Of a stretch of 64,000 bases of DNA, positions 21,701 through 32,300 are shown piece after piece (the stretch's first letter is position 1; every line of letters starts with the position of its first letter). The notes under the pieces were generated by a model. The model was not told where the DNA came from, did not search any database, and worked only from the letters and a program-made list of their open reading frames with translations. The translations under genes and the position numbers were made by a program. The stretch is from the NCBI GenBank assembly GCA_014526335.1, contig JACTAT010000058.1, positions 2,537,665-2,601,664 on the forward strand, in the 5' to 3' direction. The DNA comes from Chrysaora quinquecirrha. Taxonomy: Eukaryota; Cnidaria; Scyphozoa; Semaeostomeae; Pelagiidae.

Positions 21701-23322
21701 CCAAAATACTGGCAATTTTGGCCTAGGCACAAAAACAAGATGTAGATTCCGAAAGCAGGTGTTCTTACAAAGGAAATGCAAAGAATTTAATTGATAACTG
21801 TAAGGCAAGATACAATATCTCATGTAGCATCATTTTTTGGTTTTTATAGTATTTTTCAAATAGTTTTCGGCTTATTTTGGTGTGAAATTTTAAAGAAACT
21901 GTGACGTCACTAAAAATTTCTATTGTTTGAACAGCCAAGCAAGTTACGTATATACAAGGCCGATACCAGGGTCGAATATGGACAGCGGAGTTTCACGTAG
22001 AGAGGCCTATTCACCCTGGGGACGAGGTTGAAGCAAACTAATTTCTATGGTACTACCGACTCTACTCTGATTCTAGCAACAGTAAGCTAAGGCCGGTCAT
22101 GCTGGAGTCACCGGGAAACCCGGTATCATACAAGCAAGTCAGTTTACGCTGTTGAGCTGTTTCTAAATACGTTTCTATACAGAAAGAGTTCGTTTTCTCA
22201 CTTGGACTCTTCAAATAATTCTGTCCGACGTGTGAAGAAACGCATAGAAGGTTGGGTTATGACTAGGTTAGAATCATTAACATTTTAATGCCAAATTTCG
22301 GTGGTTTTTTTGGTGATTTTGCTACTATTGATCCAGGACCTCTTTTCAGGTGCTTTGACTGGGTGGGCATTCTATTTTTCTTTTACGAAAAGCGACAAAA
22401 TAGTATTTTTCAAAACAATAGAAGAGAAGGCAGATAATTTTATGAGCCCCCCCGTTTAATGACCTCGCGAATAAGCCCCCTTCGAACGAAAAATAAGTAT
22501 GTAAAAAGAGGCACTGCATAGATGTAATATGTTCTATTTTATTTTCAGTCAGTTCTGGTATGCCCTGCTCCCACTGCTGATCTTGATGAGGATGGCAATA
22601 GCATTTTCCTTTTTTACTGTCAATTTTTTCTTGAATAATTCAGTTGAACCAAAGTATGTTGGCACCGTAAATGGTTTGGGAATGACAGTGTCCTGCTTTT
22701 TCAGGTAATGATATTCTGTTTTTGTTATTTTTTACTAATGTTATGACACCAACATTTTTATACACGTTTTTTATTAGGACAATCTTGGCTGAAATTCGTT
22801 TCAAATTGGGGGTCTTTGAAACTCGAAATTTCTTGCTTCAAAACTTTCCCTGAAATGTTCTTCAGCTTCACCAGGACCCTGGAAGTCTTGTTCTGGGTAC
22901 AAGTTGTCGTTATTTGGTCCCCTGCCTTCATGTGCATCTTCTGTCCACATATTCAAGCTATCCTTTATACTAGATGTTTCACAGTCCATTAGCTACATAG
23001 CTTTATGTCAGTACTTCTCAGTCTATCTTTCATTTTCTTCTTATCGTCTCAAGAAAGCTGTTTGTTTTATTTTAGGATGGTGTCTCCCATTATTCTTGGT
23101 GCTCTGTATTCATGGTCTCTGAAAAACGAAGGCGAAATGGGTTATCCTTTCAATCATTTCCTACCGTTTGTACTGTGCGCAGTTGTAAGTTTGATCATTT
23201 TATTTTTGACTTCACTTCTACCAAAGGATGACATTAAGTTATCAGACTTAGAAGAAACTGAAAACTCTAGTGATTCGGATTCGAAAGGTAGTCCGGAACA
23301 TCCTGACCAAGAGAAGGCTTAG
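9724..23322 (+). CDS. ZIF-like major facilitator (MFS) transporter
   Basis: A membrane carrier of about twelve helices, closest to the ZINC INDUCED FACILITATOR-LIKE group of plants and protists. Substrate is unknown. Exons: 9724-9828, 10231-10287, 10821-10848, 11859-11913, 13662-13813, 14598-14653, 15986-16052, 16987-17098, 17719-18045, 19387-19493, 19759-19847, 21186-21212, 21530-21603, 22549-22704, 23076-23322. All junctions are GT-AG and phases agree, giving 552 residues. MFS motif A is GWLCDRIGSRK (about residue 85). GPALGG follows at about 168, FYIPETL at about 202, and a second-half loop VERRLGAKR at 386-394. Residues 211-320 form one exon, an unusually long central loop rich in Ser, Asn and Lys. 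The plant Cys-Pro-Gly-Cys near helix 1 is replaced by FPPGVNPVSPM. The acceptor at 9708-9709 implies an upstream 5' UTR exon. Confidence 0.9.
10891..11047. mobile_element. Palindromic MITE with 9-bp target duplication
   Basis: Its ends are TAGACTTGCCCCAAGTCTA and the near reverse complement. The two arms pair over about 55 bases. CTGGGGGTA flanks it exactly on both sides (10882-10890 and 11048-11056). A 9-bp duplication is typical of Mutator-like elements. It sits in intron 3 of the transporter. Confidence 0.85.
12010..12374 (+). mobile_element. AAGGAAC-family element, right end cut
   Basis: It is collinear with the element at 18104-18510 (shared CTCAATG, GTTCCTTATTT, TTAATTGTAGT-like and CCTTCTACAT blocks). 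The last terminal stretch is missing, where the inverted-repeat element starting at 12375 abuts. Confidence 0.65.
12375..12742. mobile_element. MITE with GATCATTTCGGTA terminal repeats
   Basis: GATCATTTCGGTA at the left and its exact complement TACCGAAATGATC at the right define a 368-bp element without coding capacity. It directly follows the truncated AAGGAAC element, suggesting insertion into it. The target duplication is not clear. Confidence 0.65.
13060..13445 (+). repeat. Dispersed 330-380 bp repeat
   Basis: A second long copy of the unit at 6610-6960. It shares GTTCGTTTTCTCACTTG, AAGCTGATTGGTGTTTA and CTGTTTCTGACGTTCATACT blocks. It lies in intron 4 of the transporter. Confidence 0.75.
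13498..13630. mobile_element. Mutator-like MITE, TAGACTT family
   Basis: A 133-bp element from TAGACTTGC to GTAAGTCTA. TCTTTATTA flanks it exactly (13489-13497 and 13631-13639), a 9-bp duplication. Its interior (AATTGAATTGATGTTGTTG, CAATTCAATTCAATAGCGAT) matches the copy at 29645-29783. It ends 31 bases before exon 5 of the transporter. Confidence 0.88.
14775..15740 (+). repeat. 68-bp tandem satellite, 14 units
   Basis: CGTATTCATTTCATACC recurs every 68 bases from 14775 to 15727, giving 14 full units and a partial one. Units are nearly identical and differ at a few fixed sites. Each holds an inverted pair ATGAAAT/ATTTCAT and the word GGGGACTCCC. It lies in intron 6 of the transporter, 120 bases after exon 6. 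Confidence 0.97.
16491..16855 (-). mobile_element. AAGGAAC-family element, inverted copy
   Basis: It is flanked by TA on both sides (16489-16490, 16856-16857), with CACGTTTTTTTATAAGGAAC at the left and its complement at the right. It is the reverse-orientation relative of 7254-7622 and looks highly similar. It sits in intron 7 of the transporter. Confidence 0.8.
18104..18510 (+). mobile_element. AAGGAAC-family element
   Basis: It starts TACACGCATTTTTTTATAAG and ends with the reverse complement (CTTATAAAAAAAAAGCGTGTA), consistent with a TA target. GTTCCTT recurs inside. It follows exon 9 of the transporter by 58 bases and seems to be inserted within an AAGCAAC-type sequence. Confidence 0.75.
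19865..21115. mobile_element. Dispersed element swollen by a minisatellite
   Basis: The outer parts (CTCGAATAAGTGCCCC, CATCAGGTTGGTCC, and on the right AATTACTGCTCCTCTTTGAG and AATCGAGG) match the compact copy at 31665-31880. The ends have inverted character. Between the halves sits the 20-bp array. Confidence 0.65.
19940..20946 (+). repeat. 20-bp minisatellite, about 50 units
   Basis: The unit GTGATATTGTACGTGCTATT repeats in exact 20-base register for about 1 kb. Variant units recur in the same order 360 bases apart (for example ACGCGC at 20021 and 20381), a higher-order repeat. It lies in intron 11 of the transporter. Confidence 0.97.
21219..21250 (+). repeat. TTTC microsatellite
   Basis: An uninterrupted TTTC run just after exon 12 of the transporter, within the donor-side intron. 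Confidence 0.9.
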
Positions 23323-23339
23323 CTGGTTGTAGTTTCATA

Positions 23340-23920
23340 TTTCATTAGGGGTGCGTTCTTTCGGGGTTTTTTCTGCGTCTTCTTTTTCCCGGACACTTCT
23401 GAGAGATCAAAAGCCCATTCTTTTTGACAACTCTCGATTGGCTACTTTGGAGGCTCCAGATTTTGCTCATTGAAGAGCCGGGGCTCTGTATTCGTCAATT
23501 TTCAAGAAAGTGTGTTTTGGGGGTCTCGAATCGAAGCCTCAAAAGCCCCCCTTTTTCAGAACTTTGAAGAGATAAACTTCAAAAAGAACGTACCCTAGAT
23601 ATGAGGTTAAGCTGGTTGGAGTTAGATATTAAATTAGATGTCTGTCTTTTGGGACCTTTTTCTGTGTCTTCTTTTTCTTGTGGGAATTTCTGAGAGATCG
23701 AAAGCCTCTTTACCAATCTCGGGAAAATCGGAGACTTTACAGGCTCATGACTCCAGAGCTGGACAGATTGCGCAGACAGATTCTCGTTTCCAAATTTACT
23801 TCTCTAAGGTCTTCCGTTTTCAAGAAAGTGCGTTTTCTGCGGCTCCTGAATCGAAAGCATGCGGAATCTTATTTTTAGAATTCAGAAGAGATAGAAGTCC
23901 CAAAAGAACGCACCCTAGAT
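23340..23920. mobile_element. Two tandem GTGCGTTCTTT elements in 3' UTR
   Basis: GGGGTGCGTTCTTTCGGGG at 23348 and CAAAAAGAACGTACCCT at about 23580 are inverted ends of one unit. A second, similar unit follows at about 23637 to 23917, ending CAAAAGAACGCACCCTAG. Both share TCTGAGAGATC, TTTTCAAGAAAGTG and TGAATCGAAAGC-like blocks. They occupy the probable 3' UTR of the transporter. Confidence 0.65.
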
Positions 23921-23925
23921 ATTAC

Positions 23926-23931
23926 AATAAA
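23926..23931 (+). promoter_or_regulatory. Transporter polyadenylation signal
   Basis: AATAAA, about 600 bases after the transporter stop. It is the first canonical signal I noticed downstream. Confidence 0.5.
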
Positions 23932-24471
23932 ATTTGATTGTTGCCTAGTCGTTTATTCAGGGCCTTAGTGTAGAATTATATGGTTTGATATACAATGCAC
24001 TGTACAACTGGTTTGGTATATAATGCACTGTACAACTGTACAGTATACCTACGTATATATAAGAATATGACGTAGCTTTTGGCTTTAGCTAGACCACGTG
24101 ATTTGTTCCCTTTAAGGCTGTCCATGTTGTTTAGTGTTTGACCGTTTATTGTATGTGATTTATGTATGTTCACATGAATTGAATTTGTTTTGTAATTATG
24201 TTTTAACATGATTCATATTGCCAGTATCTTGCGAGCATCTGTGAGGGCTATCAACCGACCCCTGTTTTGCTCCTCGTAGTCAGTTCTACTGCTGTATTCG
24301 TTAGTCCTCTAGCGTGCGTGCAGCCCCAAACTCTTCTTCCAGAAAGTCTGCGCAGCAATGAACAATGAAAGCTTAACTGGCCTCGTTTTCAGGCGTAGCC
24401 CCTGTGGAAAATCTCCTGTATGACTATTGTTTAGCAACCAATCAACTCTCTGACAAAAAAACTGTCTATCA

Positions 24472-24775
24472 TTGACAGCCAAACGATCAAACACTGTTGG
24501 TCAAACATTTGAGATTTTCGTGGATCTTCTTAACAACCGATGTTTGACCGTTTGGCCATGTCGCAAAACATTTCTAGAAAAAAAAACTAAATTTATTGTT
24601 TGATGCAAGCATAATATATTTGACAAACAAGAGTTTGCGACATGGACAATTAAGCAATTTGCTTGATAAGTAAATTTTGACTGTTTGGCAAACAATGTTG
24701 GCTCGTTTGGCCAGGAGCAAACATTATGTGAAACATTATTTCGATATCGAAGAGCTGTTTGACTGACGTGTATTA
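24472..24775. mobile_element. GCCAAACGATCAAACA MITE
   Basis: It begins with GCCAAACGATCAAACACTG, and GACCGTTTGGCCA recurs inverted inside. It ends near GTTTGACTGACG. It lies in the spacer between the transporter and the ankyrin gene. Confidence 0.7.
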
Positions 24776-25194
24776 GGCTATAGTCCTTACGCACATAGGC
24801 TATAGTCCTCGTCCTTATTTGCTATTTACTGGATTTATTGTTTTAAAGCTGATTATATGTTAAGATTTTATCAACTGGGCTCTTAACGTCTTAACATAAT
24901 CTCTATTATTTGAACTTTATTGGATCATTTCGTGAATGTTGCCAGGGTGAATTGTACAATTTTCTTTTGGCAGAACCCTTGCTCAAGGGACATGTTGCAA
25001 TTTTAGCTAGCGGATGCCGCGGCGGATGCAATGCCATTTTGCTGTATTGCATCTGCGAGAGCTTTGATAGATGCCAACAAAAATTGGTATGGAAGACGAT
25101 ACAAATTCTTGCATGCCACCTAAAACAATGTTGCTAAATGTTGCAGCAGATTTAATGAGGAAATCTGCTGCAATTCGTGAAACAAACGCTATGT

Positions 25195-25625
25195 TTCACA
25201 ATGCGATTTCGTTTTCTTACAATTATGCAACATGTTGCATTTGTGCATGTTTCACGATGCAATTTTGTCGTCTTACAATTATGCAACATTTTGGATGTTG
25301 CATGTTGCATATTTCATGATGCAGTCTTGTTCTTTTATAGTTAAGCAGCATGTTGCATTGTTGTTTGATGCATGTTACACTGTGCAATTTTGTTCTTTCT
25401 CAATTATGCAACATGTTTCCTTTCATTGTTGTATTTCGCATGTTATACTGTGCAATGTTGTCCTTTAATAATTAAGCAGCATGTTGCATTGTTGAGTGTC
25501 GTATGTTATACCGTGCAATTTTGCTCTTTTACAACAATAAATCATTTTACAGTGTTGTATGTTGAATGTTATGCAGTGCAATTTGGTTCTTTTACAATTA
25601 TGCAACATGCTGCAACACGGAGTCA
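25195..25625 (+). repeat. Degenerate ~62-bp tandem array
   Basis: AATTATGCAACATGTTGCAT-like blocks, each followed by a TGTTACACTGTGCAATTTTG-like block, recur at 25221, 25277, 25339, 25402, 25469, 25530 and 25596. Spacing is 56-67 bases. Overlapping open frames here come from the repeat. Confidence 0.75.
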
Positions 25626-25639
25626 CCCTCCTGGAGGAG

Positions 25640-26344
25640 ATGTGTGACATGCAATTTATCAATCATAAATAACCAATCCAATATATAATTAATTGTATAT
25701 GTAAATGATATATACCCCAATACATAATGACAAGTTCTGCTTCAACATAAAACAGTTCCACTTACGACTTAATTTGACTTGTCAGTGCTCTAACTGAAGG
25801 TCATACCCCCTGGACTGGATTAATTGATTTGGACACCCAATAAATAGGCTTACTACAATTCTCGGTCCCTTGTTTGCGTATTTCCTGAACTGAGATTTAA
25901 TACCTTTTTACACTTGTAATGTAGTCTAGGGCAAAGTATTTTACTCTGAACTGAAGAGACTGGATACAGGTTTGGAGAGTGCAACAGCATTTGTCAATGC
26001 GAAGCGAATAACTTCAAAACATGCTGGGGAGCATCTTATCGAAATAAGGAAGTAGAGGGCGCACTGCAGTTTCAAGTCAAGTCAGAAGAACTTAGACAGT
26101 CAGGCAGTGTTTGTCGTGTTTGAGGCAGGTATCTGAGTTACCTCTCTGGACTTGCATTTTCAGATTTCACGAATTCAAGTCTCAAAATTATCAATAAAGC
26201 AAATTTTCTTTTTTCCTTCTGTACAGAGCGAAGTTGGCTTGTTGGCATACCGTTTTAATTGTTTACTGCAAAACAACTGGAAGGTGTCAAAAGGTATCTA
26301 AAACAACATAGCGGCACTTTGTTTACAAGTAAGAAATTGCAGCC
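25640..26344. other. Upstream region of the ankyrin gene
   Basis: I see no coding exon. It should contain the promoter and 5' UTR of the ankyrin-repeat gene that starts at 26345. No clear TATA box or named site can be assigned. Confidence 0.4.
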
Positions 26345-29300
26345 ATGAAGAGATGGTCGAAGAAATTTGGTTTGGGAAATCCAAAAAACAGCTCAAGCCA
26401 GGTAAAGATGCATAAATTCTTGTTATATTGCTCCAGGTTGATGTTTTTGGTTTTTGGTTTTCGTGCCTAGCTTCTCAAAGACGATGACTAACTTGTTTTG
26501 CTAATCCTCCGTTGTTTGACTTCCTCTTGAGACAGAATTTTTCAGGAAAGTCCTCATGCCATGTCGTGCTGGTTGAAACGTTTTGCAGCAGACGGAAAAC
26601 AGGAAGAAACTTAATGTTTTACAGTCTTACTTCGTGCATCACCTTGCATTTAAAAACACTGAAAAACTGCTAATGTCTTGTTTTTTTTACACACTAAAAT
26701 ACTGTGCTGCACGATGCACTCAGATTATCGAGAATTGGGTTGTTGCACTTCTAATAAGAGATTTACCACAGTTTGGCATCATGTCTCAGGGTTTTCCTGA
26801 AATGCTTTGAAATTCCGCTGAAATTCGTTTGCTCTTTTTAAATTTCCCATCTGACTCAACAGGGAGCAGTTTCAGAGCAGAGAGCAGTAGTAACATTGCC
26901 CCCGGCTTGTAAATCGTGCAAAGTACATTCAGCAAAATGTCCATGTGTGTAATCTTATGACGGGATTAGGAGTACCGGGGGTGTAAGCACAAACTCTTAT
27001 GTTTACGATAAGATTATCAGAAATATCGCTCTGTTGTTTCAAGAACAGTCTTGTACCCTTTTCCAAAGAGTGGTACATTATACCCCTTGTTATTCGCGCT
27101 GCTACCATTTTCTACCTTTTCTACTTCTATCTTCTTCTTATACTCTCTACATATTGTCAATTAAACTTAAATCTTTATTTAATCACAGTATTTATGAACA
27201 CAGTAGTTAACTTTATTCAAAGAGCTTCGCATGTAAATAGCAAATAATCTGCCACTGATGGATTTTGCTGCTCTCTGAGAAGGACCGCTGTATCAACGAC
27301 GATCACGACGATCGATAAGTGAAATGAGGGGGTACTGCAAGTGGCAAGCTACTCCCTTTAAAACGTGCACTGTACGCGGTGGTGGTTTGCACTAGAGAGA
27401 GGTCTTTGGCAGTGCAGATTAAACATTTTCTTATTGGATGGTGACTGACTGCTGCTGTACGATTTTGCATCCGCCCCACTCAACCGGTGTATCTCAAATG
27501 GATTGCCGGGACTCCGCAGCTCGAACCCTTTGAAGGTATCCGTGAAGAGTGTCACGGCACCACGTCATTGGGTCTCAGTCTCACGTTTGAAGCCCCTTTG
27601 GTTTTCGATATCCAAAGGTTTGAAAAGAGGTTGCTAATCGAACATAACGTTTGATGGCATCCCATTTTCGGGTTCATTCATCCTGATTCATTTGAATTCA
27701 CGAAAACGCTTTGTTTACCCACACCCAAAACGCACCATTTCGAAATATTCGAGTTATTTTTCTGACTCGCAACATGACTGTGAATTGTAGTTTCCCCTGT
27801 ACTTTGAGCAGATAAATTTTTGCTGCTGATGATTTGTCAATATTAGTTAGCTAATCAGCAATAACCAAGCCTCATAAACAATAAACGCATACTGCGGGGA
27901 CCTTAAAGCCCCGGGGGTGAGCCATGCAAGGTCTTTGAAAGCTTTAGCGATTCGGCCCATATCTCTATGATTCGGATAAGCATCAAGGTCCGATTCGGTG
28001 AGCTGCAAACACCAAGCCCCAAGCCTCTAGATGCACGTGTCAGCCCTTCACGCACAGTTTCGGCGATTTTGTGAATGTTTTTCATCTTATTTTTTTGCTA
28101 ATTTAATTTCTCTTTGTGAGAATAATTATCAACCTTTTTCAGAGTCCATGGAATAAATATGATACCCGGCTTGTTGAAGGAATAGAAAATGAAGATTTGG
28201 TCAAAGTTAAGTAAGTTGTATAACTCGTAGTAACCTGCATCCAGCCTCAAACTCTTATATTATAATGCCCCGGTTATCGCGTAGCAATTTTTAAACTATT
28301 TTATCTGATTTTTCAGGTCCGCAATGCGAAAGCAAGGAGTCTCATGTCTAAAGCAAGATGCTAATGGTGTTCGAGCGTAAGTAACCAATTATTATGGTCC
28401 TTTCTAGGTTTTTGCCTCGAAGAACGTCTCAATCACTAACCACTGTGCTCAGAAGGTGCCATAGCGTCGTGTTGTAACCAACATCATCTCATCATCTTCA
28501 TCACCATCATCATTAAAATCATCATCGTTATCATCATTATCATCATCATTTTCGTGATCTTCATAATCATCATCACCATCATCGTCATCGTAATCACCAT
28601 CATCGTAATCACTATCACCATCCCCATCATCATTATCACAATCATCATCATCACCATCATTGTCATCATCACCATCATTATCAACACCATCATCATCATC
28701 ATTATCATCATCGTCGCCATCATCACCATCTTGTCATCATAAGCATCATCATCATTATCAGCATCATCATCATTATCATAATCATAATCATAATCATTGT
28801 AATCATCATCATCGTTATCATCATCATCGTAATCACTATCACCATCATCATCATCACCATCATGATCATCATTATCATCATCATTATCATCATCGTCGCC
28901 ATCATCATCGCGACTGACGCTAAATACACCATTCACTCTCTCCATCTTCACATGTTTTGCTTGCTAAACCTTTTGGACCGTTAGAAAAACATGATCTCTG
29001 CTTATGTGTGCTAAATATACATATTTGTTTTCTTTAGTCTTCATTTAGCCTGTATGAAAGGACTCGGAGGATGTCTTAAGATCATGCTAAAGGCTGAAAA
29101 ACCCGACCTCACCACAGTGGATGGAAATGGTAAGAAATTTGGCATTAAAATCGTCTTATTTAACGAAATCAACGGTTTTTATTTAATTCAGTGTGTTGTG
29201 TAAATTGCTTAAGATATTTTGCTTACAACCTATACGTCTTTGTTCGATGAAGTACCCGGCCCAGATGGAGGACCTCCTGAAAATTATACCCCCTTTATGA

Positions 29301-32300
29301 AAAAATATTCTATCATTGCACCCCCATTGCACACCTGCAATGACAACCCCCTAAAGCCCTGGCCAAACGCTCAAACATTGTTGGTCAAACATTTTGCTTT
29401 ATAAGCGATGTTTGACCGTTTGGCCACATCACAAATCATTGCTTGACAAACAGAATTTGCTCAGGAATGTTTTTGGAAAAATTTCAAAAACATTTCCTGC
29501 TTGTAGCAAGCAAAAATGTTGGACGAGCAATGTTTTGTGATATGGGCTAACGGTGAAGCATTTTGCTTGATTAGAAAATGGCAAATGTTTGACCTTTTTC
29601 CGGTGCCTAAAGGAGTCTTAAGCCGGATCTTTAAGCCGGAGCTCTAGACTTGTCCCAAGTCCGTAACTTTCGCTCGCATTGAATTGAATTGATGTTGTTG
29701 TTGTTTGCTTCAGTCAGCAACTCAGTTTGAGCATCCAGCAATTCAATTCAATAGCGATAACGACGACTCAAGTAATAAGTCTGCCGGATCTCTACAAAGA
29801 GAATGATTTTGTCGCCGCACATGTGCAATTTTGTTCTTTCTTCCCAGCGAATGACGAAAAGTAGAAATAACTTCTTTTTTCGTCGTGACATCTCTTTGCG
29901 CGAAGGATTTCCCCCCCCCCCATGGAGGTCCGGCTTAACTCTGACTTCCTTTCTTTCTGAAAATTTTCGCCTCCCCGTTGCAGTCATAATTGTTTGTCCT
30001 TGATCTTTCTTTAGGGAGAATACCACTGCACTTGGCTGCAAGATCTGGCAGTGAGGATTGCATCAAGTATCTGCTGCATTACCGATCACCCATGGACATA
30101 CAAGATAATGCACTAATGAGCCCTTTGCATTATGCAGGTTAGAGTTATATTTTGTCTTGACGCGTGCGATGCGGACGACCATAGGTACCAGACTCATTTC
30201 GTTTCATATTTAAATCTCTACGGTCTAGGATGAATGAGGTTAATATATGAAATGGTACTCAATTTTCAAAAAAAACTAATAAGCCTTGAAAAGACACGAT
30301 TCCAGTCGTCGCATTTAGCTTCCCAGTTCCGTCCACTCACTTCTGTGAGTCAGCAATGAGCTTGTGTGAAAATAAACTGAACTTTCGGTAGAATCCAGAG
30401 AGGGCTCCGGGAAGTAAATGAGGGCGGTCATATTTCCTCATCATGCCAACTATAAACAGTGTCAACAATTCAAGACTAGACTGGATCCTTACTAATTTGA
30501 ATAGTTCAACTAATTTACTACTGTAAATGCATTTTAATGTTTTTAGTGAGTGGTGGACACGAAACTCCAACATATCTTTTACTTCGAGATGGCGCACCTG
30601 TTAATCCGAAAGACAAGGTTAGTGTACCAATTCCTTTCGAAAGCCTCTACTAAAAATTCCACCACGTCTCAGAATACTTTTATCTCTTATTCGCTGGCCT
30701 AGACTGTCTGGGCAATTATCTGCCTAATACTTTCTTGTGGATAATTAGCTACGATGGGCAAATCTTCAAGTTTCAATTTGTGCTTCTTTTTACCAATTTT
30801 GCCATAAGTGGACAATTCTTACTAAGGAGGTAGGACATATTCTCTTAGCCCATAAACTTTGAACAATCAAGTCCCTCCCTTCATATCTTGTTTTCTTCTA
30901 TATTTCTGAAACAAACCATCTTAGGCATTCAGTCCAGGTCTGAACCCCATCTATTGTGATATGCCACTTGTGGAAAAGTTTATCGTAGTGTTCGCAATTC
31001 ATGAAAAATACGTGTAAAAAATGTGTGGTGCTGAAGAAGGCTAAAGTCCAACGGGAGGAGGAAGGCTTCGGCTGTTTGACTTGGAGAGTTACTCGGCGAT
31101 TTTGTTGAGCTCTATAGCTCAGTGGAAATGTCGTTGGCTTTCTGGTCATCCAGTCCATTTTGGAATACCATTTATAGTATAATGCTATTTGTGGAAATCT
31201 ACTTGTAGTGTTATCTATCCTAGTAATCGTCATTCATGACAAATATACAAGACCTCTAGCAAATGTTCTGTACTATTTTCTCTCTATTTCCAGGAAGGAA
31301 GAACACCTCTGATTCTTTCTGCTCAGGGAAATAATATTGATATTGTGAACCTACTTTGCGAAGCTGGGGCCCATGTGAATATTCAAGATAATGCTGGAAG
31401 GTAGGAAACGATCTTTAATATCAGACCGTTGTTTTAGAATAGGACTTATGGAGTTGAGGTTGAAGTTATAAGGATAAAAAGCACAAATCTGGCTGCAGAG
31501 ATTTCCAGTCAGTGGGATAGGAATCTCTGAGCGGAGGGGTTGAATCGGAGGTTCCAAATGTAGGAAAGAAAAATTCGCTCATAATCGCTCTACCTAGAAT
31601 GGGGGGCTGGGGCTCGTGATGCTTGATTGAGGGATCTTAGCCTCTTTGCTTTGCCGTACAGCATCTCTTCGAATAAACGCCCTCCCTCGAACAAGCGCCC
31701 CCTTTTGATTAAGACGGGCATCAGGTTGGTCCCTGGCACTCCTTTGATAGTGTATCTGCAAGATCCTTGTGGAAAGAATCAATAGACACCTTTTGCTTGT
31801 TGAATTTTCTATCTAATGTATTTTATAATAATTGCTCCTCTTTGAGAAGGATTAAAAAAAACCGCTCCGGGTGCTTAGTACACTAATACAATACTCTCTT
31901 TTTCTTTATAAGAATACTATGAATTTTGTCCAGCCTCATTATTCTTAAAAAATGTTCGTTTTGAGCCTGAATATATTCTTAAAGTATTCTTATTTTTCAA
32001 ATCTGATATGCGGTTTTAGGGAACATAGTTAAAAGAAAAATCATCTCATATGGTCGAGTGAAAGAAATATTCAACTATTATAACAAAAAGAATGTTGTTA
32101 ACAATCATGAAGTTTCGTTTCAACATTGCAAAAAAGAGAACTTCTGAAAAATGAGACGCAAATAATGCGAGCTGAGGCTGAGCAATATTCTTACAATATT
32201 CTTAGAAATAGGATGATTCTGAGCCTGAATATTCTTATAAACAATATTCTTATAAAAAAAAGAGTGTACACTCTTTGAGAAATTTATTTCCTTACGCAGA

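Noticed and set aside
28484..28951. 155-codon Asp/Met-rich minus frame
   Set aside because: Pure translation of the ATC microsatellite; all frames are open for the same reason.
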